Of a stretch of DNA of 23,910 nucleotides, positions 1-9,441 are shown piece after piece. Position numbers and translations under genes: made by a program. Position 1 is the first letter of the stretch. Each line of letters begins with the position of its first letter. A model generated the notes under the pieces. That model ran no database searches. It had not been told where the DNA came from and saw nothing but the letters and a program-made list of their open reading frames with translations. Source of the stretch: Bacilli bacterium (GTDB taxonomy: Bacteria > Bacillota_I > Bacilli_A > RF39 > UBA660); assembly GCA_900772095.1 (NCBI GenBank), contig CAAGQJ010000050.1:1-23910 (forward strand). The letters run 5' to 3'.

Positions 1-1208
1 GGAGAATACTTATCTTTATTAGCTAATACATGGGAAGCAAATTCTTGTACTCCCATACCATGCTCTTTAGCTTCCTTAGTAAACAATCCTCTATGACTCT
101 TCTTAATATGTATACCCCCACCAAGAGCAAAGAGTGGAGTACTTGCTAAACTACCAAATATGTTGGTAGGTATTTTATTCTTCACTTCTGCTGACTTGTT
201 TTTTGAAGTAAGATAGTCAGACATGAAGTTATAATCTATTGCTCCCATATTATTATTGTTATCTGTTATACTTAAAGGACCACCAAAAGCAGCAAAGTTA
301 GTAAACACAGAATCATCCAGATTCTTATCTACATTCTCTGCACCTGTTGTTATAGCATGGTTAGCATAAGCTTGTGCTGTAGCTTGAGTATTTTTTAAAG
401 CTCTGTATTTCTTACCTACTTTATGAGTAAACCATCCATCTTTGCCAATATCACCCTTACTGAAATTTAATGCTGCTGTAGACAAGTTAGCAGTTTTATT
501 AAGGAAATCATCAGATGTTGTTGCGCCTGTAATACCTTCTGCATTAGTCCTCATAGCATTAGTATGATTCTCAATACCATTAATGGTATCTTTGTTCCAT
601 TTAACACCAAAAGCAGCATTAGTAAGACCTCCTATAACTTTAAGACCTGCTCCAGCAAGCATTCCCAAACCATTACCACTCATAGCACTAGTCTTAAATA
701 ATCCTACACCAGCATCACTCAAACCATTTCCTACAGCAGATTCTCTACCTCCTGCAAGATAATGTACTGGGTCAGCAGCATCCCAAAGACCTCTAGGATT
801 CTTTTCACTTCTACCAATAAGACCAGTCATCTCTAAACCTATACCAGTAAGAGCCTGTCCTACAGCAGCCTTATTTCCTGCACTACCTTTAAATGAGCTG
901 AAGGGATTATTCTTAGCTGCCTCTGTACCAAATCCATTAACTAAATTCTGAGAGTTCTGTACAGCTAGCTTACTTTGTAATCCATCACTCCAATCTGTAG
1001 GCATAGTAACATTAGGCTTGAATAACTGAGGAACATGATAATCTAAGCCAGAGGAATTTCCACTCAACAGCCCAGGCTCACTCAGTGAAGTATCTAAGGT
1101 ACTGGAGAAAAAACCATCAAATACATTCTGATGTTCTCTATCTATACCTTGAGCAAACAATGGTTTATTCCACTTATTTGCTGTATATAATTTATTTTTC
1201 TTTTTCAT
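1..1208 (-). CDS. Partial internal virion (cargo/ejection) protein candidate, C-terminus off the window
   Basis: An open frame runs without a stop from the ATG at 1208 to the left edge, giving at least 402 residues. The ATG at 1219 in another frame stops after four codons, so 1208 is the likely start. The protein opens MKKKNKLYTANKWNKPLFAQ. Its middle is rich in Gly, Ala, Asn and Ser with mildly hydrophobic stretches, and there is no signal peptide. The last visible part (about residues 366-402) is basic and includes KKSHRGLFTKEAKEHGMGVQ, followed by EFASHVLANKDKYS. I recognise this kind of segment from C-termini of proteins in gut Bacteroidales phages; that is recollection, not a search. The gene follows the muzzle gene, sits behind a terminator and has its own promoter at 1227-1234. 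Crassvirales carry internal cargo proteins near this position, so that is my best inference. It could also be another minor virion protein. Confidence 0.6.
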   Translation of the reverse strand, partial: MKKKNKLYTANKWNKPLFAQGIDREHQNVFDGFFSSTLDTSLSEPGLLSGNSSGLDYHVPQLFKPNVTMPTDWSDGLQSKLAVQNSQNLVNGFGTEAAKNNPFSSFKGSAGNKAAVGQALTGIGLEMTGLIGRSEKNPRGLWDAADPVHYLAGGRESAVGNGLSDAGVGLFKTSAMSGNGLGMLAGAGLKVIGGLTNAAFGVKWNKDTINGIENHTNAMRTNAEGITGATTSDDFLNKTANLSTAALNFSKGDIGKDGWFTHKVGKKYRALKNTQATAQAYANHAITTGAENVDKNLDDSVFTNFAAFGGPLSITDNNNNMGAIDYNFMSDYLTSKNKSAEVKNKIPTNIFGSLASTPLFALGGGIHIKKSHRGLFTKEAKEHGMGVQEFASHVLANKDKYS

Positions 1209-1226
1209 TTGAGTAACATTTTACTG

Positions 1227-1234
1227 CAAAGATA
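1227..1234 (-). promoter_or_regulatory. Bacteroidetes-type promoter (-7 box) for the cargo-like gene
   Basis: The minus strand reads TATCTTTG, matching TAnnTTTG, followed by CAG. It lies about 20 bp upstream of the start at 1208 and just after the terminator at 1274-1314. No good TTTG lies 19-20 bp upstream, so the -33 element is weak. Confidence 0.5.
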
Positions 1235-1273
1235 ATACATAGTTAGTAACAATGTTATTCCCTTAATACTATA

Positions 1274-1314
1274 ATAAAAATAGGTAAGAAAATCATTAAG
1301 ATTCCCTCACCTAT
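1274..1314 (-). terminator. Intrinsic terminator after the muzzle gene
   Basis: In minus-strand RNA the arms 1306-1314 and 1280-1288 (AUAGGUGAG / CUUACCUAU) pair over 9 bp. The inner arms 1300-1305 and 1289-1294 extend the stem to about 15 bp, with several G-U pairs and a 5-nt loop. A U-rich tract follows (UUUUUAUUA, 1279 downward). It sits 9 nt after the stop of the 1877-aa gene. Confidence 0.8.
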
Positions 1315-1322
1315 CTTTGTAA

Positions 1323-4300
1323 TTAACTAAAATATGTTGCCATGATGTCATGTATCTCCGTATTAATCTGAGCAAGAGACTTTGATGCAGAATTCTTGGT
1401 AAGCTTTATATATGCCCAAGGATTCCTTATTCTATCCAAAGGTCTAGCCTTAAATCTCTTGATACCCATAGGTGCTTCAGTATCAGAATTAACTTCTGCA
1501 TTATCCCTAGGAATATCACATCTCCACATTCTGAACTTTCTAGCCAGGATACCATTATCTTTACCATGAGTAAACCTATCACCTCTATTTCTATTACTAA
1601 GATTTAAAATACCATGCTGATACTCATTCCAAACTTCCAAACTGTCAAATGGAAGATAAGGAGTAAACTTACCATTATTTACATTATAAGTTCCTTCTTC
1701 CTTCACATTAGCTCTAAACTCTAGGTTAGTGAATATCTTATCCAGTTGAGGATCTTGATTACCAATAAGTGTCATGGAATAAGGTTTATTCTTTCCAAAG
1801 AAATTACAAGCCTGACCTGCCTGATGCTTCCAAAGTTTATTATCTCTAATCCAGATACCTACATCATCAAAATTCTCTAAGAATGGTGAGCCTTCATAAT
1901 CATAGAATGATGTAAAGCACTTGAGTTTCTCTGAGTAAGCTAATGATGTTTCATTATTGATGAATAATACATCTTGATTTAACTTATCATAAACAGCCCT
2001 AAAGTTATTATAATCCTGAGGATTCCATTTATGAAGACTATTACTAGAAGGAATATTCTGCTTAGCCCATGAGTTAAAGCCTAAATCTGTAGAGATATTG
2101 GCCAACTGTCCATTGAAGAGATAAATACTCTTATCATTATTATCCATGAAATAAATACCTGCAGGAGTCTGAACTATAGACCACTTATTGGGACATCCAA
2201 TAGTATCAGATAAATATCTCTTACCTTGAACTTTACTACTATTGGCAATCTCAATAGGAACACCTGTAGAAGATGCTATCTGCACATTCTCATTATAGAG
2301 TATCTGAGAGATACCACTATCCTGAAAAGCTATGATTTGATCATTAAGCCTATTAAGAGAATTAATCTGTCCCTTATCACCATCCAACTCTAAGGTAGAA
2401 GCCAAAGTAACATTAGTCCATAAATCAATATCTGCACCACTCTCCTTAGTCTTGGAATAGTAAATATGATTAGGATAGCTTAATTCACTAATATCCTTAG
2501 TATCAAGTTTCCTAGATGTAAAGAAGTTATTCTGCTGAGAATACACAGGATTGAGCTTATTAAAGTTCTCTGGTCTCATAGTATAATTCTTTATCTGTCC
2601 TCTATTCTTGTCATACCTTCCATCTATATTCACATGAGTTTCACACATAAATGATAGTATCTCTGTATTCTGATTCACATCATCATTGGTAAATGGGTAG
2701 GTCTTCAAGCAATCATACCTCTGATAGAAAGTATCACCTTCTGTCCAATACAAGGTTACTGAGTTTACACTGGAATCAAAAGGTACAGCCTCTCCACAAA
2801 CCAACCACTTGTTAGCCATAACTGCAGATTTTCCTTTTCCTCCAAATCTACTGGAGTCATCTACATCCTTATAGAGTTCTGCTAGCCATAGAAAATCTAA
2901 CTTCTGTGAGAATAACGTGCTAACATCATAACTAGCTTGAGTAAAGTTAGTAATAGTATCTCCCCAAAATGTAGATGTTCCTAAACCTTCTGTATATACG
3001 TACTTTCCAAAAGAAGAATCACCATACGTAGCATAAGGTAATATAGGTAGTACGCTACTCTCTGTTGTTTTATCAGGTGCATCTAAGGCTATCACAGCAT
3101 GAGAAGTTGATTTATACTTCATAGATATAGGCTTTGTTATCTTCGACCAATCTTTAGTCAAATATGTATTACCGTCATGATCCATAAGAACCTTATATCC
3201 AATCTCATTTGTCAGTACCTTATCTATATTAGGATAATAATTTATCTCTGCTGTACCCTTAGCCTGTTTTGGTAACCTAATGTTTCTTACTTCATCATTT
3301 TCTGTCAAATGGAACTGAGTACTTATATTCTCAAAATCTAAATTTTTTAGGTTATGAGATTCCATGTAAGCAGAGTTAATAGAGAAAAGAATATGAGATT
3401 CTTTCTTTGTCTGTAAGTAAGAAGAGGCATAAAAGGTTCCTTTGTCTGAAGTACTTTCTTTTTCTCTTGTATCATTGTTCATAGAACCAGCTCTTTGCCA
3501 AGGGTATACAAGGAAATTATAACGACTTCCTGTAGTTATTCCATCAGTCTGATTGACATCATTTTTTACAGTAACATCATTCCATAAGTATTCAGAGACA
3601 AGTCTCTTTCCTCCTGAACTACTGATGTTATTATGGATAACATTATCACTTTTCTCTCCAATACCAAAGTTATGACTAGTTACAGTATTTATATTATGGT
3701 AGGTTTCTAACATATTAGAAGAAATCTTAATGGAATGGGCAGAAGCATACGCAGTAACAGGAATAGCACCTACTATTCTAAGCTCTAAGTCCTCTACACC
3801 ATAAGATTGAACTTCAGTATCAAACTCTATATCTGGAGAGTTGAGAGTTACAATACTCTGATCAATGAAGAACTGGGTATTAGATTTTCCATTACTTTGA
3901 TCATAAGTATTAAATGGAGATGAATAACTTTTAACTGCTCCCTCTATTTCCAACTGTTTAGCATCGCTAGGATTACTTGGTTCAGTACTATTATAAGCAC
4001 TAGTGACAAAGTCATTGGTCGTATATAATGAATCATAATGGGTGAACTTAAGTGCATTACCACTTGCTCCACTATCATCAACAATATAGGAACTATCATC
4101 AGCAAGAGAAGTAAACTCTAAGGTATAAAGAATTCCTCCTGCATAAAATTTAAATATATATGGATTTGGAGCACCATCATCAGTAGGCTTCATATAATAA
4201 CAGAGATTGTTTCCTGTTTTCTTCATTCTCTTATAGAATGAAAATGCAACTTTCTCTGTCCTTACAGTATTAAGACCATCTATATAATGAGTACTTCTAT

Positions 4301-6956
4301 GTCCTGTAGTAGTATCTGTTTCATAGTCCTCATCCCCTTCTTCAACAAGTCTATCACTAATAAAAGCATATCTTACTTTATCTAATCCAGATAATGTACC
4401 CAAATTTACAGCAGCTATAAATGGCAAAGGGTAAACTTCCTGAATGTCAGTTAATGTTCTATCATCGCCAACATAATCTGGTTTAAACCTCTCAGTCTCA
4501 ATATAACTATAACGTAATTCACCCCTTGACAGATTTTCACCTACATAAAGATTGTCAACATCTGCAACAATGACATAAACAGATTGAAGTAATTTGTTAT
4601 CTTTAAAATAACTATTAATTGATTGAGATACTTCCTCATCTGCATTAGAGTTAGAATCAATAATCTTAGAGGATATATTTATCTTTAAGTCGTCATAAGA
4701 CAAAACTGGTGCAGAAGTTCCTGAATCAGATAGGGTATAAGGTCTGAAGAACCAAGATGCCTGGGCATAAGGAGAACTATCAATTCTATCTTTAGCATTG
4801 AATACTGTAGGATTTAATACTCCCTGACAAAGAACATTTCTATCACCTATTGAAGGATAAACTATAACAGGTCTGACACTCTGATAGACAGAATAAAAGT
4901 CTTCCTCTGATTCATTCTTACCTGCATTATAATTCTCAGCCAAAGTAGCAATAGCTATATCTGCTTTTGCATATATCAATGAAATGACATCGGAAGTCAC
5001 CTTTGTTGCAGGGTATAAACTATTAGTTACATCATCCATAAAGATTGGTTCTGACCACTCTCCAGTTTTCTTCTGTAACTGAAATCCAAATCTATATGTC
5101 TCACCACCTTTAAAGGTAGATATTTCCCTAAGGTTATGAGTAAGCATATTGGTATGAGAGTAAATACCGGTGGTATGATCTAAGGTAAAACTCTTCTTAT
5201 TACCATCATTCTCAAAGGTAATACCAATACTAGTACCTTCACTCCTCAGTTTATCATAGTAATCCTGAATACTGGTAACCAATGAATTCTTTTGAGTAAT
5301 ATTTCCTAAGAACAGAGTATTGTCCTTACTGGTCATAGTCAATGCTGTAATATCCTTACCTCCTATATATAATAACTCTGTAGGATCTATCGTTGAACCT
5401 GCAGTTCCATTATCTACATATATAATATCTGCTAATTCTTCATCTTCATGGTCTGGACTACTTGGAGTATCAGGGACTGTAGGGATATCAGGAGTCTCTG
5501 TGCCAGTATCTACAGTTACATTCTTATTGGTAAGATACCATAACTGAGAGCCAAAATCATATATAAGCTCCAAATTATTAGACCTAATAACACTTGCTGG
5601 TATAAAATCATGATTCATACATAATGCCCAAGAGTCATATTCCTCAGCAGCAGTTATCCCAGAGCAGGCTTCATCCCAATCCTGGCTTAATCTGAATCTA
5701 ACATAATAATCCTTGAACTCATATTCCTGATAGTCATTCTCAGGATCTTCCATCATATCTATAATTTGCTGTAAATCACAGAAGATACCACCCTCTTGCT
5801 TAGTAGATTCATCATAGCCATTCAGGGTAAACTGATCTTGAGGAGTAAAACTTTTACTTGGTATTTCCTCAAAAGGAGTAACATTGACTGTATAGGAACC
5901 TTTTGAAAGAGTCATTCCTTTAATCTTTCTACCAAGTTTACCATTTGAAATTTCCTTAGGAAGAAAAGGATAATCCTCTTCTGTATAGACATAATTCTTA
6001 GTAACAGTATCACTGGATGTACTTCTAGCATTAACAAAAGAATTCTCTTTTCTTTTAGCTTTAGTAATAGGAATATCCTCTATCTTTTTGACAAAAGGTT
6101 CTGCATTGAGTGATGTTCTTTGAATAGAGTACAATCTGATATAGTCAAAGTTATAATCAGGATTATTAATCTTGATATTGAAGCTGGAAGTTACCTTATC
6201 TTCAGGGGAAGCACCTCTGTCACTATGAGATAGATAGTACAAGGTAGAAAGGTAGGCTATGTTGCTTTCCTGGCCATACTTATTAATATAGGTAAAAGCA
6301 TACTGAATAACTCCTGGAGCAAATAATCCCCCAGCAGAAGTATTCATTGTGATGTTCACATCACTATCTTTCATTTTGAATGAAGGTACAAAGTCAAAGA
6401 AAGTACCTAGTACAGTTGGTTCTGTATTCCATTTCTTTATCTTACTATCTGTTGCAGCAATATTAATCATTCTAGGCTGATTCTTATTGTCTGTCCAATA
6501 TACCTTTTGAATATATGCAGCTTCATAAGCAACCATTGTCTCCAAAGGATATTGCACATGAAAGTTAAGATTGCCTTCAAAGAGCAATCTTGCAGTCATA
6601 GTAGTCTTCTGGTTATCAGAGAACTTAAAGACATATATTCTATCAGGAGTATTATCACTAACCTTTGTGCCTGCAGTAGTGGTAAAGATAACCAACTGAT
6701 GATTAAGTACCGCAGTACCAATAGGAGTTCCATTGATTTTCTGTTGCTTTACAGTGGTATTATCCCATGCTTTCACTATTTTTTCTATAGTAATAATACT
6801 AGGACCTCTTTCATTTACCCATGACATCGTAGTATTACCTTCGTTGGTAGCTAATCTAAGATTGACATTCTCATAGGCAAACTCAGGATTAAAGGCAGAA
6901 ACAGACATATCTCTGTTCATACCCTTTGTTTTCCAATTAATATATTTCTTAGCCAT
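1323..6956 (-). CDS. Giant tail stabilisation / muzzle protein (crAss-like)
   Basis: This is the largest gene in the window, 1877 residues. The N-terminus (WKTKGMNRDMSVSAFNPEFA, residues 8-27, then a segment rich in Asn, Leu and Arg) resembles the start of the crAss-like tail stabilisation protein, which forms the distal muzzle of the short tail. Most of the sequence is beta-rich with many Tyr, Asn and Ser. An acidic Pro-Thr-Ser linker at about residues 480-510 (ETPDIPTVPDTPSSPDHEDE) divides it into two large parts. Residues about 1529-1629 contain propeller-like repeats around LNDQIIAFQDSGISQILY and GIYFMDNNDKSIYLFNGQL. Its start lies 1 nt after the stop of the 256-aa gene, so the two are probably translationally coupled. 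A strong terminator follows. Identification rests on the N-terminus, size and position after the adaptor/IHF/ring genes; the domain division is inference. Confidence 0.75.
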   Translation of the reverse strand: MAKKYINWKTKGMNRDMSVSAFNPEFAYENVNLRLATNEGNTTMSWVNERGPSIITIEKIVKAWDNTTVKQQKINGTPIGTAVLNHQLVIFTTTAGTKVSDNTPDRIYVFKFSDNQKTTMTARLLFEGNLNFHVQYPLETMVAYEAAYIQKVYWTDNKNQPRMINIAATDSKIKKWNTEPTVLGTFFDFVPSFKMKDSDVNITMNTSAGGLFAPGVIQYAFTYINKYGQESNIAYLSTLYYLSHSDRGASPEDKVTSSFNIKINNPDYNFDYIRLYSIQRTSLNAEPFVKKIEDIPITKAKRKENSFVNARSTSSDTVTKNYVYTEEDYPFLPKEISNGKLGRKIKGMTLSKGSYTVNVTPFEEIPSKSFTPQDQFTLNGYDESTKQEGGIFCDLQQIIDMMEDPENDYQEYEFKDYYVRFRLSQDWDEACSGITAAEEYDSWALCMNHDFIPASVIRSNNLELIYDFGSQLWYLTNKNVTVDTGTETPDIPTVPDTPSSPDHEDEELADIIYVDNGTAGSTIDPTELLYIGGKDITALTMTSKDNTLFLGNITQKNSLVTSIQDYYDKLRSEGTSIGITFENDGNKKSFTLDHTTGIYSHTNMLTHNLREISTFKGGETYRFGFQLQKKTGEWSEPIFMDDVTNSLYPATKVTSDVISLIYAKADIAIATLAENYNAGKNESEEDFYSVYQSVRPVIVYPSIGDRNVLCQGVLNPTVFNAKDRIDSSPYAQASWFFRPYTLSDSGTSAPVLSYDDLKINISSKIIDSNSNADEEVSQSINSYFKDNKLLQSVYVIVADVDNLYVGENLSRGELRYSYIETERFKPDYVGDDRTLTDIQEVYPLPFIAAVNLGTLSGLDKVRYAFISDRLVEEGDEDYETDTTTGHRSTHYIDGLNTVRTEKVAFSFYKRMKKTGNNLCYYMKPTDDGAPNPYIFKFYAGGILYTLEFTSLADDSSYIVDDSGASGNALKFTHYDSLYTTNDFVTSAYNSTEPSNPSDAKQLEIEGAVKSYSSPFNTYDQSNGKSNTQFFIDQSIVTLNSPDIEFDTEVQSYGVEDLELRIVGAIPVTAYASAHSIKISSNMLETYHNINTVTSHNFGIGEKSDNVIHNNISSSGGKRLVSEYLWNDVTVKNDVNQTDGITTGSRYNFLVYPWQRAGSMNNDTREKESTSDKGTFYASSYLQTKKESHILFSINSAYMESHNLKNLDFENISTQFHLTENDEVRNIRLPKQAKGTAEINYYPNIDKVLTNEIGYKVLMDHDGNTYLTKDWSKITKPISMKYKSTSHAVIALDAPDKTTESSVLPILPYATYGDSSFGKYVYTEGLGTSTFWGDTITNFTQASYDVSTLFSQKLDFLWLAELYKDVDDSSRFGGKGKSAVMANKWLVCGEAVPFDSSVNSVTLYWTEGDTFYQRYDCLKTYPFTNDDVNQNTEILSFMCETHVNIDGRYDKNRGQIKNYTMRPENFNKLNPVYSQQNNFFTSRKLDTKDISELSYPNHIYYSKTKESGADIDLWTNVTLASTLELDGDKGQINSLNRLNDQIIAFQDSGISQILYNENVQIASSTGVPIEIANSSKVQGKRYLSDTIGCPNKWSIVQTPAGIYFMDNNDKSIYLFNGQLANISTDLGFNSWAKQNIPSSNSLHKWNPQDYNNFRAVYDKLNQDVLFINNETSLAYSEKLKCFTSFYDYEGSPFLENFDDVGIWIRDNKLWKHQAGQACNFFGKNKPYSMTLIGNQDPQLDKIFTNLEFRANVKEEGTYNVNNGKFTPYLPFDSLEVWNEYQHGILNLSNRNRGDRFTHGKDNGILARKFRMWRCDIPRDNAEVNSDTEAPMGIKRFKARPLDRIRNPWAYIKLTKNSASKSLAQINTEIHDIMATYFS

Positions 6957-6957
6957 A

Positions 6958-7728
6958 TTAGTGTTTTCTTAAATATTCACGATTTCCTAAGTCTTTAAAA
7001 CCATTATCAAACTGTCTTACAGGTTTAATCAATGTATTCAGATACCTTGTCATTGATTCCATCTCTGCCATAGAAGGTGTAGTCATTTCAGACTGTAAGA
7101 GGTGAGAAGCCCAAGCATATTCAGTCTGTGCATTACTGAGTACTCCAGCCTGTATCTTTCCTGTATCAAACTTGACAGTGAAAAACTTTACCTTGATATA
7201 TGCTTCCAAGGCATTGAGATAGGTTTCATTATCTATCAGCAGAGGAAAGCCATCTTCATCTACAGGGATAGACTTATAAGCTATCTCTACCTTACCTTCT
7301 GGAAAGGAAGTGAAGATAATCCTTCCTTGTGTCTTGAAAGATGGTTCTTCTCTATATTCCTGCATAGGCGGGATATAAGTATCAACTGGAGGTTTCATAT
7401 TATTGAGTAAATCCTTAGGCTGATTTCTCATGTCAGGCTTAGGTCTTAGCCCTGGAGTAAAGGTATCAGTCATAGACCTTAGACAAACATCTGTCTTTAA
7501 GTCCTTCACTTGGATAATAGAAATCAAATCACAAGGAAGAAGTCCCCTAAAGTCCTTGATATCTACAGTATCTATCTTATCTTGATAAAGCTGAGGATAG
7601 CCATGTAAGGATATAAATCTGATAGTATGCCTGATTACCTGCTCTAGAGTGACATCCCTTAGAAGAGGATGCTCAGTAATATCATCCAATACTCTCCTTA
7701 TGTTAGTATATTGTATATTTGTTACCAT
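6958..7728 (-). CDS. Tail tube / ring protein (tail tubular A-like)
   Basis: A 256-residue soluble protein. The N-terminus is helical (VLDDITEHPLLRDVTLEQVI), followed by a beta-rich middle ending in GRIIFTSFPEGKVEIAYKSI. A second helical region includes YLNALEAYIKVKFFTVKFDT. This helix-sheet-helix order, with a late YxAxxxYIxxK-type helix, is typical of gatekeeper/adaptor proteins of short-tailed phages (T7 gp11 or P22 gp4 type), and of ring proteins in the crAss tail. Its start overlaps the stop of the 175-aa IHF-like gene by 7 nt, and its stop is 1 nt before the muzzle start, so it is locked into the tail operon. Which crAss ring protein it matches I cannot say from sequence alone. Confidence 0.65.
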   Translation of the reverse strand: MVTNIQYTNIRRVLDDITEHPLLRDVTLEQVIRHTIRFISLHGYPQLYQDKIDTVDIKDFRGLLPCDLISIIQVKDLKTDVCLRSMTDTFTPGLRPKPDMRNQPKDLLNNMKPPVDTYIPPMQEYREEPSFKTQGRIIFTSFPEGKVEIAYKSIPVDEDGFPLLIDNETYLNALEAYIKVKFFTVKFDTGKIQAGVLSNAQTEYAWASHLLQSEMTTPSMAEMESMTRYLNTLIKPVRQFDNGFKDLGNREYLRKH

Positions 7729-8249
7729 AGTGTATCTATTTTTCCTTTATTAATATTCTCTTTAAGTGCCAGCTTAATGAACCTGTTGAGTTTAAACTCA
7801 TAGAAGCATTGGTTAGTGTAGTTGGCACAGAATTTATTATACTTTACATGATATATATACTTTGTCTCATTCCTAAGAAGAGTCTTGTTATTCCTAGCTT
7901 CCAAGTCTTCAAACCAAAGTCTTGTAGTTCTTAACCAATCTACAGGATAGGTATTCTTTAATTTTCCATCTACAATACTTACACCACTCTGTATCTTTCT
8001 AAGTTCCAAGCCTCCCATTCTACTAGGGAAAGTGACTTCCTTACCATTAGCAATATCTTCTGCCAGTAAGTCATTAACTCCTCTGATAATACTATAGAAT
8101 TCATGTTCCTTCAAAGGTCTGCCTATATCATACCATTGGTGTTTGCGTATAGCCTTATATGCATCATATACACCCCATGAGTTAGTTACCTTGACTTCCC
8201 TAGGAAGAGTTCTGTCATGCAAAGTTTTCTCAAATTCCTTATACTCCAT
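7722..8249 (-). CDS. IHF/HU-like protein of the tail cluster
   Basis: A 175-residue protein. Residues about 50-85 look like an HU/IHF core: a helix (FYSIIRGVNDLLAEDIANGK) followed by EVTFPSRMGGLELRK, which matches the family pattern G-x-V-x-(L/F)-P-x-(hydrophobic)-G-x-(L/F)-x-(V/I)-(R/K). A long C-terminal extension rich in aromatic and basic residues follows (Trp105, Trp112, and a Tyr/Lys/Asn-rich tail). Crassvirales carry IHF-like genes between the tail adaptor and stabilisation genes, exactly where this one lies. It starts 2 nt after the stop of the 235-aa gene and overlaps the next gene by 7 nt. In crAss virions such proteins are more likely tail-ring components than DNA benders. That role is inferred from position. 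Confidence 0.65.
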   Translation of the reverse strand: MEYKEFEKTLHDRTLPREVKVTNSWGVYDAYKAIRKHQWYDIGRPLKEHEFYSIIRGVNDLLAEDIANGKEVTFPSRMGGLELRKIQSGVSIVDGKLKNTYPVDWLRTTRLWFEDLEARNNKTLLRNETKYIYHVKYNKFCANYTNQCFYEFKLNRFIKLALKENINKGKIDTLW

Positions 8250-8251
8250 TA

Positions 8252-8959
8252 TTAACTCTGTTTAGTTGATACCTTTGACATATCATCACTGGCATTATTT
8301 TTATCATCTACTGGCTGATATTTAGCAGATGTAAGTTCCTTGACTACCAGTTCCATCAATGTAGGAACTAGGTATTCTCTTATAGGAAATACTTCATCCA
8401 TAACATCACAAGCCATAGAGTCCCCATCATCATTACACAGGTAACTTGACATTTCATCAAAATCTTCAAAGACTGCACTCATTCTCAGTTTCTTCAAGTA
8501 TAGGAACTGAGGGTTGCTGCTATTTAGATATAGATGTAAATCTGGACCCAATGATACATAAATGATATTCTGTAGGAACTTATTAGTACCTACATACCTC
8601 ATTCTGTCTCTAGGAATATAACTGATATTGATTCCCTGATAGAAATCTACAGGATATACTCTAGGCTGATTGTCCTCAAGAATCTTTGGAATCTTCATGG
8701 TAGTCCTGAGATAGTATCCTCCAGTACAAGGCTCTCCATCAATAGCTGGTACTTTCTCTAAGTCCAGACATATCTGCTGATATTCAAACTCAGAGGCAAT
8801 ATCAGTAGTAGCTCTCTGTTTCTCCTGCTCCTTCTTTATCAAGAAACTCCTATATTTCTTTAACAGAAAGATAACATGATCTTCCGTCCAAAAGCTATCA
8901 TCAGAAGTAGCAGCCTTTGCTAAGTCCAAGACCATATAAACAATTTCTTTTACTAACAT
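8252..8959 (-). CDS. Head-tail connector / ring adaptor protein (crAss-like)
   Basis: A 235-residue protein. The N-terminal segment (IVYMVLDLAKAATSDDSFWT, then a run with HVIFLLKKYRSFLIKK) resembles the start of the crAss ring/adaptor protein. That group belongs functionally with P22 gp4-like adaptors that sit below the portal. The C-terminus is disordered and polar (DDKNNASDDMSKVSTKQS). The gene opens the tight tail operon 235 aa - 175 aa - 256 aa - 1877 aa, with gaps of 2 nt or less or overlaps throughout. Upstream lie 104 bp holding a long palindrome with a promoter-like box. The assignment rests on recollected family resemblance plus gene order. Confidence 0.65.
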   Translation of the reverse strand: MLVKEIVYMVLDLAKAATSDDSFWTEDHVIFLLKKYRSFLIKKEQEKQRATTDIASEFEYQQICLDLEKVPAIDGEPCTGGYYLRTTMKIPKILEDNQPRVYPVDFYQGINISYIPRDRMRYVGTNKFLQNIIYVSLGPDLHLYLNSSNPQFLYLKKLRMSAVFEDFDEMSSYLCNDDGDSMACDVMDEVFPIREYLVPTLMELVVKELTSAKYQPVDDKNNASDDMSKVSTKQS

Positions 8960-8977
8960 ATTCTCTTATTATTAATT

Positions 8978-9018
8978 ATGGCTCAAAGGTAGTACTTTTT
9001 AACTAACCTCTGAGCCAT
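8978..9018 (-). promoter_or_regulatory. Long palindrome with an embedded -7 box before the tail operon
   Basis: The arms 8978-8993 and 9002-9018 pair over about 16 bp with a one-base bulge and one G-U. The 3' arm on the minus strand contains TACCTTTG (8984-8991), a match to the Bacteroidetes -7 box. No U-tract follows on either strand, so a simple terminator is unlikely. It could be a promoter inside an operator, or an RNA-processing or 5' UTR hairpin for the tail operon. A smaller inverted repeat (TTTACT / AGTAAA, 9032-9049) lies just upstream. Confidence 0.45.
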
Positions 9019-9063
9019 ATTAAAGAAACTATTTACTGATTTAAGTAAACCTCTTATTCATTA

Positions 9064-9441
9064 TTACTCCTCAGCCATAATCAATACATCAGACTGAGGG
9101 TCACCATTTACACTATTAAGGTCATGGATAACCTTAACTACTTCTATCTCTTCAAGAGTCTTGACTCTTTGAGCCATCTCTGTCATTTCACCTAAATGTA
9201 ATTTTCCCATCTTCAAATAATCTGGATAAGGTATTAAACAACTAGTCCCATAAATACAGTCTAAGGCTTTTTCTATAAGACGATAATCTCTCTTACTAAG
9301 CAATGCTCTGTAGTCATTATACATAAAGTCCCAATAGAAAGCCATTACCAACAGCTTTTCACTATGAGCCTTTGACATATAACCTTTTAATTCCAGAGCA
9401 TGATAGTACTTAGTTAATGCTTCTAACAATATATCACCCAT
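9064..9441 (-). CDS. Unrecognised small helical protein of the virion gene cluster
   Basis: A 125-residue, mostly helical protein with no membrane segment. Visible features are a Tyr/Lys-rich N-terminal half (LTKYYHALELKGYMSKAH), a predicted helix with CIYGTSCLIPYPDYLKMGKL, and an acidic C-terminus (NSVNGDPQSDVLIMAEE). The start overlaps the stop of the 204-aa gene by 8 nt, which suggests coupled translation and a shared role. Small helical proteins in this part of crAss-like genomes are usually minor structural or tail-chaperone proteins, but I do not recognise a family. Confidence 0.6.
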   Translation of the reverse strand: MGDILLEALTKYYHALELKGYMSKAHSEKLLVMAFYWDFMYNDYRALLSKRDYRLIEKALDCIYGTSCLIPYPDYLKMGKLHLGEMTEMAQRVKTLEEIEVVKVIHDLNSVNGDPQSDVLIMAEE

